From assembly GCA_027627225.1 (NCBI GenBank), contig CM051034.1:14003980-14067979 (forward strand): a DNA stretch of 64,000 bases, written 5' to 3'. How positions within the stretch are numbered: position 1 is the first letter of the stretch; every line of letters starts with the position of its first letter. The DNA is from Congeria kusceri. Taxonomy: Eukaryota; Mollusca; Bivalvia; Myida; Dreissenidae. The position numbers and the translations under genes are program-made. The notes beneath the pieces are model-generated. The model did no database searches. It was not told where the DNA came from and saw only the letters and a list, made by a program, of their open reading frames with translations. This document shows, one piece after another, positions 41,937 through 53,338 of this stretch.

Positions 41937-44009
41937 CTGCCACTACGATTGAAGTTCTTCCAGATTTGGAAGGATTTATTTTGAGATTTTTTAATTATTA
42001 TTTTATTTAAAACTCCCTCCAAAATATTGCATTATTGGTCTAGACGGTGTCAAAGTTGTTTTCTTCTGCGTGCCCACCATTTTAAAGTGTGTATGTACGA
42101 TCTTTCATATCAATTATTTTCAAAATAAACAGATGAAAGTGACCATTAAACTTGAAAGCAAACAGACAAAAAACATAAAAATGACTAAGGAAATACTTCA
42201 ATATGAAATAAATCGTTTATTAGTGTTGTGTAACCTAAGTCAACTGTCAAGTCAACGTATATACATGTATTTGAGTTTCCGTGTGAGTTTAAAACCAATG
42301 TTTGTTCCTAACTTTTATTACATTTTAAATAGAAATATATGTTAATTAACTTTATTTTGTTAATTGTATTTATGCCACTATATCTGTTATAAGACCGTAC
42401 ATACACACGTTAATTACCTCATCTGATTTGACTATGGTCACGTGGAGGTTGGTGCCGGCACGGATGGGATACGATATATGCTCGGAACCAGTCTATTCTC
42501 TGTGTGAAAGGTTGATACGATATTCGTATTGAGAAAACGTTGTAAAATCTAGTGTTGCTTGTAAAAGCGTTACAATGAGTAACATACGTGTATATTGAGT
42601 CGCTTCATGTGAATACCTGCTTTAATAACACAATTTTCGATTTCATTCTTTTCTCCTTTTCTGAAAGATTTTTCATCCCATGAATTCAAATATTTAACTT
42701 ATTTGATGATGTAAATACAATAACTGCAAATTTAATTTTTTTCCGTACCCTATATTTGAAATTATTTCTTAAATACGACGTTGTTTTTGACGTCGAGTCG
42801 ATTTGCCGTTGACAATATTTTTTGATGTACATCAAGTTTTATTTAAGTTTGGTTTATATTAACCTTTATATATATTTTTTAAATATTCAGCAATTACATT
42901 TATTCAATAATTTACATTGTACACAAAATATTGTCTGCCAAATGCGGAGTTGGAAGCTTTAAAACCCCACGCTTTGTCACTCCAGTTTTTACCGAACCAC
43001 ACTGCGCCAAGAATCTTTCGTACTACAAACTTCAAATCAATATAGGCTTTCAGATAACGAACTCTACAAAATATATTAATGTTAAGCTCTTCAAATCCAC
43101 ACAACTATCCATTCCTTTCATGCCCTTTTATCAGTCTCAGCACACAAAGTTGACCGAATTAAAGTGGGTAGCCTTTATTAAATCAAGTGAACGTTTCGAG
43201 GATTTACATCTATAAGTATGTCGTATCTATAAAATGATAAGCAATAAGACCCAAACAACCTTCGTTGCTAGCCTATAATGTAGAGATAAGTGTAATGTTA
43301 TTAAATATCGGTGCCATTTAAGCAATTTTGACACCTTTCAATTGCTTGACCCTTTATTAATCTGACTGATCTTTCATATTGTTCTGTTTAAAGGAAAGTA
43401 TGTTTGTATGTAAGTATTCAAGCATGCGAATATAAGTATGTATGCGTGTGTCTGCGAGTCTGCGTACGTACAATTTATCGTGCGTGCGTTCCTGTCTGTC
43501 TGTCTGTCTGTCTCTGCGCGCCCGATTATCGCCCGACGGTCCGTCTGCCCAAACGTCTGCCCGTTCGTCTGCCCGCCCGCCTGCCTTCATGCATGCCTGA
43601 CCGAAGCCCGCCTGCCAATGTATATGAATGTCGAACAGTCTACGTGTCTTAAAGTTTGTTATAATACATATGTTCAATATATATACTTTGTTCAATATTT
43701 AATTATTATTCTTTCCGTCCATCCATCCATCTATTCATCAGTTTATTAACGATCGTCCGTCCACCTGTCCTTTTGTTCATCAATTTATCTATCCGTAGAA
43801 ATAATGACCAACTTGCATAAACGATGCCCCTTTAACGCTGAATTCATTATGGTTAAATATGGAATTGATACCAGATTATTAGACATGAATACGTCATTTT
43901 AGTAGTAGGATTATATTTATAAATTTTTTTTTTCGTTTTTAGGGTATAAAACGTGTAATAAATTCTGCTGAAAGCTGTTCAATTCAATATATAATTCTTA
44001 TGCGTTAAA

Positions 44010-44096
44010 ATGCGGTGTCCATTTCAACGGCTGCGCACGGTGCTGACGCTGTTGACAGGACTGTTACTATTTGTAGAGATTTGCATGTCTGAACAG
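44010..44096 (+). CDS. Gene E signal-peptide exon
   Basis: Twenty-nine codons beginning [15 protein letters not shown], ending M-S-E-Q in phase 0 at gtaatt. Confidence 0.7.
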
Positions 44097-47000
44097 GTAA
44101 TTATATTAAGTCTTGATATATGCTGCAACCCCTATCAGTTTTATGTTATATTATTTTTGCATATTTTTAAGGTTGCGATATTAAATACACATAAATCAAC
44201 ACGGCAATTGTAATATTAAAGCCATTAAAGGATTTTAGAAACGTTAGACAATGTTGCCTATAAGTTATAGAGTTGGTACCTTCATAATTTTAATATTTAC
44301 ATATTATGTCCAACATAAATAAGAACAAATTCCTTGAACGTTATGTGTACATAGTGTAACATTTTAGCTTGATTGCCTACCATTGGAATATATCAATAAA
44401 AATGTAAAGCATATAACATATTAAGATACATGTATCTTGCTGACCAACTCTATAGGTTACGCATGCGCCAATAAATTCCTTCATTGTTACATATAAAATA
44501 TTCAATGTTTGATCTCAGTTTTCACCATGACCAAGCGACTTCCCAATATATCACCATACATTGTTGGAAAGATAAGGCCATAACCTTTTGAAAAAACAGC
44601 ATGTCGACAATTTCTATACGTTGTAACTCAAAATATTTACCTTAGAATCAACACACCGGTTTTGACAGGCATGGGGGCTGCCATTTTGTGCATGAATACA
44701 TGGGCCAAAAGTTATGAAGCTGGGAACCATTTAAGATAAAGTAGTGCCTAAAACTGTCTCTTTTCTTATTTCTTATATATATACCTTTAAATTGATACCA
44801 ACACATATCATTTAAGCTGTATTTTAAAAATCATATGCATTATACACTGAACCCTATGTGTTTATTATCTAACTGACAGCATGTAACCTTGAGGATGTGA
44901 CTTCCGTTTTGGTGTAATTTGACCTTTAAGAGAACCCAACCCTTTCACATTTGAATAAAAACCACATTTTTCATAAGTCTGATCTATTTCGAGAAAGAAC
45001 ATGAAGTCCTATCACACTGGTATAAGGATTTATTGGAAAAAAGTAAAGTTGAAAATACCACATATAAAGGCGTTGCGAGATTAGAATTTCGACAGAAAAC
45101 ATGTACTTAGGTACATCTTGGAAAACATTATTTCAACTCAGAATAAAGCACAACTTTGAGTTTTAATAGGCATGGAAGACGTAATATATAATATCAGAAG
45201 TGAAAACAATCTCCATTGGCATTCTAAATTTTATAGAATAGGGTTTTAATCCCTTTTGAACAATTTTTTTTTTAAGTTTCTGCATTTTTGGGGGTAAAAT
45301 CCATATAAATGTAGCATTTCAGATGCCATTTGACCCCAGAAAAGGGTTTGTTTACATAACAATCAACATATTTGACCTCCTGTCACACAACAAAAAAAGA
45401 ATTTGACCCAAAAATGTAAATGCCAGATATTAATTAATAGTTTTCTGTCACACCTGAGCCTGTGGGTGAGGTCAGCCGCTTGCAATCTTCAATCTGTTTC
45501 AGGTACTCTCTGCTGTGTAATCTGTGAAAATAAAAAGGTTTTCTGTGCATGTTTACTCAATATTGTGATTACTAGTGTAACTTAGATACAATAAGTGTAC
45601 ATATACAACAGTTTGCACAGTTTTTTTGTATTGCGATAAGGCTAGTCGCTATGCCGGCTTCACATTGTCGAGCTCACGTGCGAACAGTCCAGTTCCAAAA
45701 CGGGTTTGAGAGTCCCAACAAGGGTTAAACTCTTTCTTTTCCTACTGGTGTTGATGAGAAGTATGCCAGGCTGGAAAAGAAGTAATTAGATAGTAGAATA
45801 CATGACAATAATCATGTACTAACCTTCAAAGATACTGATGGTACGGACACGACTGTGTCAGCTTTGCGGCCCCGCCCCAACGCTCCAGTGTAGTTGCAAA
45901 GTTCAGTAGTTTTGATGACTCGTCACTTTACCCAGACTTGTATACCAATGAGATGATGGTTCCGGCTGATGTCCTGGTTCTTTTCAACACTGCATTTAAA
46001 AAACATACTCAAATTAAACCAAACTGTGATGGTGATTTAAATTTTGATGCCGCTAACTCCATTAGGTGGGGTCTGGGTTTGCGTGGGCCCCTAATGTGTT
46101 TTATGCATGTATTTCATGTATCTTTCAGCTGAAAGCCTGATCTAAGTACAATTATAAAATAAAATATGAACTAATAGGATCTGTAAACTTTGCAAATGAG
46201 GAAAATTGGTATTATTCGAAGTAGGCAGGTCGGACGGTCATCATGGCCAATGCATCGGCCAGTGCGGACACGAACTTGGCGGTCATTATTAACAGTTACA
46301 GGTTCTAAAACTAAATGATATGGATTGCAACACAAAGTATTATGACATAAATGAGATAATTGTTGAGACTCGTGCAAATAATTGTCAAAAGGAAACTGAA
46401 AAACAACACGGTGAACACAATGGGTCTTGGATGGTGGACATTTTGCTTTAACTTTCCCATATCTACTCCCCTCATGTCCACTAGAGCAACTATCCCATAA
46501 AGTACAGCCTTTAATGGGGTCAAGTTGGCATCTGGCAGTGATTCTCTTCATTACAGTGCGTTTGTAGGTATCCATTTTCAAAAAATTTGCAGACGACAAA
46601 TCTTACCGAAAGTTCTTAAAGGTTACGCATGCGCCAATAAATTCCTTCATTGTTACATATAAAATATTCAATGTTTGATCTCAATTTTCACCATGACCAA
46701 GCGACTTCCCAATATATCACCATACATTGTTGGAAAGATAAGGCCATAACCTTTTGAAAAATCAGCATGTCAACAATTTCTATACGTTGTAACTCAAAAT
46801 ATTTACCTTAGAATCAACACACCGGTTTTGACAGGCATGGGGGCTGCCATTTTGTGCAGGAATACATGGGCCCAAAGTTATGAAGCTGGGAACCATTTAA
46901 GATAAAGTAGTGCCTAAAACTGTCTTTTTTCTTATTTCATATATATATACATTTAAAATTGATACCAACACATATCATTTAAGCTGTATTTTAAAAATCA

Positions 47001-47313
47001 TATGCATTATACACTGAACCCTAGGTGTTTATTATCTAACTGACAGCATGTAACCTTGAGGATGTGACTTCCGTTTTGGTGTAATTTGACCTATAAAAGA
47101 ACCATTGTTAGGACGTTTTAAATCCGACGAATTCGTTTCCTAGACGACCACAGACAGCAATGCGGAAGTGATATGCGGTAATCTGTCGTGTGCACCCCAC
47201 TCAGTCTGTGAGACCGACACCGACGGGACATACTGGTGTGAATGCCACGAGGGATTCCTGGTAACTATTATTTATAGATTTATAATGCGATTACAACAGC
47301 AACATCAATCATT

Positions 47314-47360
<47 letters not shown>

Positions 47361-47438
47361 TTACTTCTACTTCTACAACTACTACTACTACCATTGCTGC
47401 TGCTGCTACTGTTACTGCTGCTGCTACTACGACTACTG

Positions 47439-47480
<42 letters not shown>

Positions 47481-50400
47481 TTGCTACTACTACTACTACT
47501 GCTGCTGCTACTGTTGCTGCTGTTGCTGCCTTCCTACAAGAACAACTACTACTTCTGCCGTTACTTCCGATGCTTCTGATGCTTCTTATCTACAGCTACC
47601 GAAACTTTAATAAGTCTGCTTGTCATCAAAAACACAGGGTGAGACATGCCACGAAGACCGAAATGAGTGCGAGATGAGTCAGTCGCTATGCCAGTTTCGC
47701 GGCCAGTGCGTGAACACCCCCGGTAGCTTCACATGCGCCTGTTACAGCGGCTGGGAGGGGCAGCGCTGTCAACACCGCGACCACACGGTGACGGAAGTCC
47801 AGTGCATGGCGGGTTTCACGGGCAGCATGTGTAGGGACGATACGGATGAGTGTGCCAACAGGTAGCATTGATACTGCATTGAGAAGTTTTATGTCTGATT
47901 TCAATTTCATGCGCAATGCACACACATGGTATCAAATATATTGAAGAGGCAAATGTCATACAAATTGTAATACTAGTATACAGTACTGTATGCTTACATG
48001 TTAAACTTATTTATGATGTACATTCAATGTTTGTCTTAATTCACGTGGAGTTCACTGAACACTTGCAACAACCATCAGAGCTGTTCTAACACACGTGGTA
48101 GTTACAAGTGCACTTGCATCGAGGGCTGGACAGGTGTCGACTGCGCTGATGACGTCGACGAGTGTGTCGTCACCACCTCTTGTCAAAATGGCGGCACGTG
48201 TAGGAACCATGACGGCGGGTACACGTGTCACTGTGCGCACGGATGGATTGGGCATCACTGTGAAGGTAGACTGTGTTAGCCTAAGTATAGATTATTACAT
48301 TTTTCTTACAAAGACGTTTCTAACATGAAAGTGAAATTATGCGTTATATGTTTTGGCTAAAGACTGTGTTATTCATTATTGTACTTCTTGTCATTGAATC
48401 GATGTAGACAGGAATATGACATAATAAATTTTTTAATCATAGTGATGGATCACCGTGAACAAAATGCAGATATTATCATGGTGACATGGTTAATATGCAT
48501 GCATGTGTATGTTAAAACAATTTCTAAATTGAAACCAATTACTAGATAGAGGAATGGGTCCATATTTATATCTCGGCTTTTGTTATCACAGAATGAATTT
48601 ATTTAATGTTAAGTAGTGAAATATAGAAAAATATCAGTGAAATATATCCCTATATCACTCACAGTAAGGGACTACTTTTTGGGGTCCCGATTTAATACGG
48701 TAAATGAAACGGACCGTCATCGATGCCGGGCTCAAAACTGTGAAATGACGTCTTTATTTTGACGTCATGACGTTATGATTCCCGTGATATTTTCCAATAA
48801 AATGTTAATAAAGCATTAAATAAAAAGAAAATGTGTTTGTTTTCGGTGTGATAACACGTGATATCATCACCGAAAAGGGAGACAATTTACATATTTTCAC
48901 TCGCGCAAGCGCTTGTGAAAATATTAATTGTCTCCCTTTCCGGTGATGATATCACGCGTTATCACACCGAAAACAAACAAATATCCTCTATATATCTCGG
49001 TTTTTGTTATCACAGATGACATCGACGAATGTGACGAGGGTCGCTGTTTGCACGGCGCCACGTGCACCAACCTGCAGGGGTCCTTCACGTGCACGTGTCC
49101 GCCGGGATGGACTGGTGACACGTGCGACTTGCTACCGATCACCGACCCGTCTACAACAGTGCGACAGACACGTACAAGTTCGAGCACGATGACGTCGTTG
49201 CCACGTGCCATTTCGACCACCAGCATGATCACTTCGACAACTTCCATCAATACATGTACGTGTTAGTTCATTGTTAATGTACACATGAATCAGTTTTGTC
49301 TTACGCTACCATATTATCCGATGACTGACAGGGAACAGTTTTAGAGCGAGCGTGAGGAGTTTCAATGGGATTGAAAGTGGTTTTCCAAGATTCAACTGGT
49401 TGCTGTATGAAAGCTTTTCTCCACAATCAGTCAGCATTTCCCACTGATATAATACCCATAATAATTAAACTATTATTTAAACGCACAGCTTTTAAAAATT
49501 AAGAAATAATTTTCGATCTATCGTTGTTTTTCGGCTAATAAAAGACGATTTGGATATTGACCGATAAACAACGGTAATGCGAAAACTATGGCGATTCTTA
49601 CATGATTTGACATACCTTTTTGCAATTGTTATTGGAATTACTTTTTACTATGGTCCTCTCAGAATCGGAACTTCTTTTTGAGTTGTTTATTTGGTAGTTA
49701 AACAACGATAATCTTGTTCTTTGTCTATAGAAAAATTAGCGAGTATCAAGTTAAAATATCGGTGTTCATTGTTTGGTCCTTGGTTATATTCACTGACATG
49801 TGCATCGTTATTATCAATCCAATAAGTGCCATTTTGTGTTAAGTGGTGAATTATCGTTCTTATGTATATGATCGCAGTTATATTTTTTAAAACTAAAATA
49901 CTGGTTTACACAGACACTATGTACATGTGCATTACATTGTGAGGGAATAATTGCATTTCCTTTTTAGTTTGTATTTGAGAAAGAAACTAAAATGTTTGCT
50001 GACTGGCTAACATACTGAATATTACATAATATATACAATGTCATAGCCTATGTACACTATTCCAGCGCCTCATTCCAAGGGTGCATCTAACGCCCAGGTG
50101 GGCCACGCCTCCCACAGCGGCGGACCCTGGCTTGGGAACAAGTGGCTGATCATTGGTTCCGCAGTGGGCGGAGCCCTAGCCCTGGCTGGCATGGTGGCGG
50201 GGATCGTAGTTGTGAAACGGATCAGGTATGCAAATTTTACCTTACCCATTAAACTACGAGGTTTTATTACGTTCCTTGGGGGTTGTCTCCCTATGGTGGA
50301 AAATGCGTAGTGTGTGCATTTCTAATCTACCGATTAGTATGTTAACCGAACCCTTTATTAGCAGTTGAAGTACATTTTAATAAGTTGGAAGAACAAACAG

Positions 50401-50689
50401 GAAGAAAAACTATTGATCTCATCTTGCATATGTAATTTCGTGTTTATCGTGTTCAATGTGTGTATCCAATCATTGTTTATGTAGAAAGCACAGAGCCCAG
50501 GTAGCCGGGGAAGATGTGATGGCGGTGCCGGTGCAGCACCGCCTTTTCCCAGCCCGCACTCATTACGGTAGGGACTGGGTTCCAAACCGACCACGTGGTT
50601 TCAAAGAGCCGACTTTGCCGGGCGGCGTGACGTCACCGGATATCGTCATGAAGACGAAGTTATCCATGCGGAGAATGTTTCCACAATAG
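44010..50689 (+). CDS. EGF-repeat membrane protein E
   Basis: Diverged paralogue. Exons: 44010-44096 (signal peptide, [10 protein letters not shown]), 47144-47260 (leader C-G-N-L-S-C), 47638-47861, 48051-48265, 49016-49255, 50066-50225 and 50485-50689. All phases agree and give 415 aa. There are about five EGF-like units, then a Thr/Ser-rich mucin-like stalk (about 40 residues, including T-S-S-S-T-M-T-S), a transmembrane helix ([20 protein letters not shown]) and a 70-residue basic tail unlike A to D. Exon 47638-47861 joins what are two exons in A to D. The multi-EGF exon is reduced, with its modules spread over two exons. The exons are clearly GC-richer than those of A to D. Intron 1 hosts the direct-repeat endonuclease unit. 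It is intact and likely expressed. Confidence 0.82.
44455..44937 (+). repeat. 480-bp dispersed repeat, copy 2
   Basis: Starts ggttacgcatgcgcc, ends near tgacctttaagagaacc. It differs from copy 3 at about a dozen positions by eye (roughly 97 percent identity). Same orientation as copies 1 and 3. Confidence 0.9.
45650..46132 (+). pseudogene. Decayed ORF beside the endonuclease
   Basis: Family not recognised. A first frame with [13 protein letters not shown] and later F-K-D-T-D-G-T-D contains two stops. A second frame continues as S-S-F-D-D-S-S-L-Y and the 64-residue open stretch at 45938-46132 ([11 protein letters not shown]). Codon texture suggests former protein coding. Confidence 0.3.
46171..46599 (-). 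CDS. I-PpoI-like His-Me finger endonuclease ORF
   Basis: 142 codons, or fewer from the inner Met of M-D-T-Y-K-R. The core reads [16 protein letters not shown], then L-E-P and V-N-N-D-R-Q. This fits the zinc-binding-loop His-Me finger family (zf-His_Me_endon) typified by the Physarum homing endonuclease I-PpoI, where the His before L-C-H-N-T is the general base and a later Asn binds the metal. Upstream Cys residues (C-T-L-W-D-S-C) and downstream C and H residues (C-I-G-H-D-D-R, then C) could bind zinc. The ORF is uninterrupted and ends 20 bp from repeat copy 3. Activity and native target are unknown. Confidence 0.65.
   Translation of the reverse strand: MSSANFLKMDTYKRTVMKRITARCQLDPIKGCTLWDSCSSGHEGSRYGKVKAKCPPSKTHCVHRVVFQFPFDNYLHESQQLSHLCHNTLCCNPYHLVLEPVTVNNDRQVRVRTGRCIGHDDRPTCLLRIIPIFLICKVYRSY
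46621..47103 (+). repeat. 480-bp dispersed repeat, copy 3
   Basis: Starts ggttacgcatgcgcc, ends near tgacctataaaagaacc, about 40 bp before the leader exon of E. Confidence 0.9.
47144..47260 (+). CDS. Gene E leader exon
   Basis: Acceptor tcctag, phase 0. Encodes C-G-N-L-S-C-A-P-H and W-C-E-C-H-E-G-F-L, the counterpart of the 126-nt leader exon in C and D. Confidence 0.75.
47313..47528. repeat. (CTA)n/(CTG)n tract
   Basis: About 215 bp of CTA and CTG trinucleotides in intron 2 of E. The poly-Thr and poly-Leu ORFs over it are artefacts, one of which extends from the true leader exon. Confidence 0.95.
47638..47861 (+). CDS. Gene E fused EGF exon
   Basis: Acceptor aacacag. Encodes [16 protein letters not shown], a linker, C-M-A-G-F-T-G and D-T-D-E-C-A-N. 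In A to D an intron falls right after G-S-F; here there is none. Confidence 0.8.
48051..48265 (+). CDS. Gene E EGF exon
   Basis: S-S-L-N-T-C module homologous to S-L-F-T-C, then D-V-D-E-C module ending H-H-C-E. Phase 2 in and phase 1 out. Confidence 0.8.
48568..49015. repeat. Duplicated splice acceptor around a hairpin
   Basis: A 25-nt stretch ending ttttgttatcacag occurs at 48567-48591 and again at 48991-49015, where it is the acceptor of the stalk exon; they differ at one base. Between them lies the hairpin element at 48829-48982. Confidence 0.75.
48829..48982. mobile_element. Foldback element with about 70-nt arms
   Basis: Left arm begins gtgtttgttttcggtgtgat, runs through gatatcatcacc and gggagacaatt to attttcac. 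The right arm is its reverse complement with few mismatches. Loop of about 15 nt. It contains no ORF and is a MITE-like structure. Confidence 0.85.
49016..49255 (+). CDS. Gene E EGF and mucin-stalk exon
   Basis: D-D-I-D-E-C EGF with G-S-F-T-C-T-C and G-W-T-G-D-T-C-D, then a Thr/Ser-rich stalk. Donor tacat|gtacgt. Confidence 0.8.
50066..50225 (+). CDS. Gene E transmembrane exon
   Basis: After tccag: His/Ser/Gly-rich linker, N-K-W-L-I-I-G, helix with M-V-A-G-I-V-V-V, then K-R-I-R. V-A-G-I-V-V is shared with C and D. Confidence 0.85.
50485..50689 (+). CDS. Gene E cytoplasmic-tail exon
   Basis: Phase 2 in. Sixty-eight codons rich in Arg and Pro, with T-H-Y-G-R-D-W-V-P and ending R-R-M-F-P-Q, TAG at 50687. 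Confidence 0.75.
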
Positions 50690-51034
50690 GAAATACTGAT
50701 GGCGCTGCGAAGAAAGGGCTAGTATTCAATGAAGCTTCTAAGTAAAATCTTCAGTAATAAGTGAAATGTCGGGTACATTTTCTTTTTGAAAACCAATTAT
50801 GTTCACAGAATGGATCTGACTACGAAACATTAATTTAGTATCTACTAGAATAACTTGAACACATTTACTGAAGTTTTTACCAAGTAGTTTTTTAATACGG
50901 GCCCATATCGTTTGCTCGTGACAATGAACCATGTTATACTGTGCCTTTAAAAACGCAAACCTTGTTGAATGATTGTGTTATTTATGTCACAAAATACCCT
51001 TATCAAATAGTTATAAACTTCGTTGACAATATTT

Positions 51035-51040
51035 AATAAA
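51035..51040 (+). promoter_or_regulatory. Candidate poly(A) signal of gene E
   Basis: AATAAA about 346 nt after the stop of E. Confidence 0.5.
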
Positions 51041-51318
51041 GTACACGTATACATTGAAGCTTTCATCAATTAGCATCACAGCCTGACCATGGTGGGATAT
51101 ACATTCCTGCTTGCGTTCCATTTTAAACTAGGGACTAGCTGGAACATTTTCACTTTTAACCAGATTGTTAGTCAAAAAGCCAACCAATGAGATGTGACCG
51201 AGACATTTAGTGTCTAGACCAGAACATCTCTGCAGTTCACGTCTGCCTCGACTATACAGGTATTTGTACAGGTCACTGGCTTATAATCTATGGACTAACT
51301 GAAAGCACAATACTAACA

Positions 51319-51640
51319 GAACACTGGCAATAGTTTGGGTCATGGATATCATGCTTGCAGGCCAGAACACTGGCAATAGTTTGGGTCATGGATATCATGC
51401 TTGCAGGCCAGAACACTGGCAATAGGTTGGGTCATGGATATCATGCTTGCAGGCCAGAACACTGGCAATAGGTTGGGTCATGGATATCATGCTTGCAGGC
51501 CAGAACACTGGCAATAGGTTGGGTCATGGATATCATGCTTGCAGGCCAGAACACTGGCAATAGTTTGGGTCATGGATATCATGCTTTGCAGGCCAGAACA
51601 CTGGCAATAGTTTGGGTCATGGATATCATGCTTGCAGGCT
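51319..51640. repeat. Minisatellite, 7 x 46 bp
   Basis: Seven units of 46 bp (one 47) beginning gaacactggcaatagtttgg, almost identical, 630 bp after the stop of E. Confidence 0.97.
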
Positions 51641-52360
51641 ACCCAAATAACGAAGTTTTACATACGTAAGCAAATTCTAAAACATAAATGCCCAATAGAT
51701 AATCCATTACCCAAATATTTTGTTTTGCATTATAAACTCAAATAATATATCCAGCATGGTATAGCACATTTTTCAGTTGATGCATACGTGTTTTAAACCA
51801 AACAAAGCCATTTACTGATACTGCATGTTGTAAATCTATAAACAATCAAGGAAAAGATTTTATTTTGCTATCGCTTTGGCCAGTGTAGTGTTTCAAGCCG
51901 CAGTCCATAGAATATAATTTAATACGTCTTAAATTGGCATTAGTTCTTACGAATGTTAATGACGTTTACTCGACTAGAAGCTGTTTCTTATCTTCGAAAA
52001 CGCATGGTACGAAAGCAATACACACTAATGTACATGCTGATTTTTTCCAGAGGCATCTACCTGCTATCGCATACAGAAACTATATGATAAAAAGTTATGA
52101 TAACTTTATTACTTTATAGATTTGCATGCGTTTATTTTTGTATTTTGATTGGTAAGATGTCCATAAGAAACTTTTTCCACAAAGTGTCATTCTTATTACA
52201 TATTTCTGGTCTGCGGGTGCTTTACGAAATGGCATATTTTTACAGGATCAATGTTTTACAAAGTCAAATAATTCTCACTGAATAAAAGCAAACTCCAAAC
52301 TCATATTTTAAAACGCGGCATTCTCACATTTATGTTATGAAAGAACAAGCAAAAAATGCA
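51641..52360. other. Gene E / DCTN1 intergenic segment
   Basis: No gene seen. AT-rich with short chance ORFs. A piece near 51985-52095 (gcatcacc/gcatctacctgctatcgcatacag) resembles sequence at 6690-6770 after gene A. Confidence 0.4.
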
Positions 52361-53338
52361 AGAGGGCCATGATGGCCCAAAGGGCTCACCTGAGTACTAG
52401 CAAAAATGAAAGCCTTACTGCTGTGAAAGGCTTGTGGGAATGTAGGCCATAATGTCCTTAAATAATTTGTCTAGCTGATTAACTCTCATACATAGAACAA
52501 GTAAGGACCTGGATATATTTTCTCAACCATGGTATCCAACTTTTCGCAGGCAATTTTGGAGGAATAGTGTTTATGCTGCAGTTCTCAAAAAGATAATGGT
52601 GACCACTGTGCAAAGGTCATGTCATGCTTGCCGGCTTATTTCAAAGAGTAGAGTGTATTGCCATTTACTTGTCCTATATTGAAATTCGCCTTAGATTTTA
52701 TGGTCATAGACAAATTGTGCCAGTTTGGTCCAGACTGGTTGAAAATGAAGTCCCCGTTTTGCAACAAATTCATTTTTGCATTAATTTTCACAATCAAGGG
52801 GATATAACTGCTGTGTTCGTGGCATCTCTCATTTGCTGCTTGTGTTGAGATCTTATGGCCATACAAAATGTGTTTTAAAACAAGTTTTATCAAGATTGAA
52901 TGAGAAATGAAATCTTGATGCATGAATAAGGCAATTTTTGCATATTTTTCACGAACAAAGGGGCCATTACTCTGAAGTTTGTTGCCCAATCTGACCCATT
53001 GTTGGCTTCTGCTGCAGTCGTATGATCACATACAAACTGTGGAAGTTTGGTCAAGATTGGAAGAAAAATAAAGTCTCTATGAACAAAAAAGGCAATTTTT
53101 GCATTTTTTCCCACAAACAAGGGGCCATAACTCTAAGGTTTCTGGTCCAATTTGTCCCATTATCAATACCAACCAAAATGTTATGGTCATACACAATTTT
53201 GCAAGTTAGGTCAAGATTGAATAAAAAATGTAGTCTTTATCGTGATAACGGTCCAAATTGTTGACGGCATACGAACGACGCCAGAGAGGTCCCCTATACC
53301 AATAGCTCACTGAGCACTTTGTGCTCAGGTGAGCTAAT
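52361..53338. mobile_element. Bivalve-type element with about 160-nt core units
   Basis: Left end gggccatgatggcccaaagg then gctcacctgag; right end gtgctcaggtgagcta. The ends form an inverted repeat around CTCACCTGAG. Internally, units with ggtcata(c/g)acaaa and agtttggtc recur about every 160 nt (near 52701, 52857, 53020, 53184). No ORF of note. Confidence 0.7.

Larger units (their letters stand above)
39707..44009. other. Region between minus-strand TM gene and gene E
   Basis: Contains (AC)n at 39746-39766, a GA/GTG-rich patch at 40155-40258, a LINE tail fragment (40395-40600), repeat copy 1 (40808-41223), short duplications at 41353-41428 (2 x about 38 nt) and 41871-41936 (3 x 22 nt), and a (CTGT)n patch at 43491-43513. 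No supported gene. Confidence 0.5.
44938..46620. mobile_element. Internal region between direct repeats
   Basis: 1.68 kb lying exactly between repeat copies 2 and 3 in intron 1 of E. The left half is AT-rich and non-coding. A decayed + strand reading with in-frame stops and a shift runs from about 45650 to 46132. The endonuclease ORF lies convergent on the minus strand (46171-46599). The unit repeat-ORFs-repeat could be a mobile element with long terminal direct repeats or a tandem duplication. Confidence 0.5.

Noticed and set aside
43357..43749. Cys-rich or Arg-rich ORFs near 43.5 kb
   Set aside because: They run over CTGT/CGTC-type simple sequence and lack domain signals.
44455..47103. LTR retrotransposon
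   Set aside because: The repeats are direct and similar but start with GG rather than TG, and no gag, pol or primer-binding site was seen inside.
47168..47677. 169-codon ORF with poly-Thr
   Set aside because: It reads from a true exon of gene E through an intronic CTA repeat; splice sites and phases favour the spliced model.
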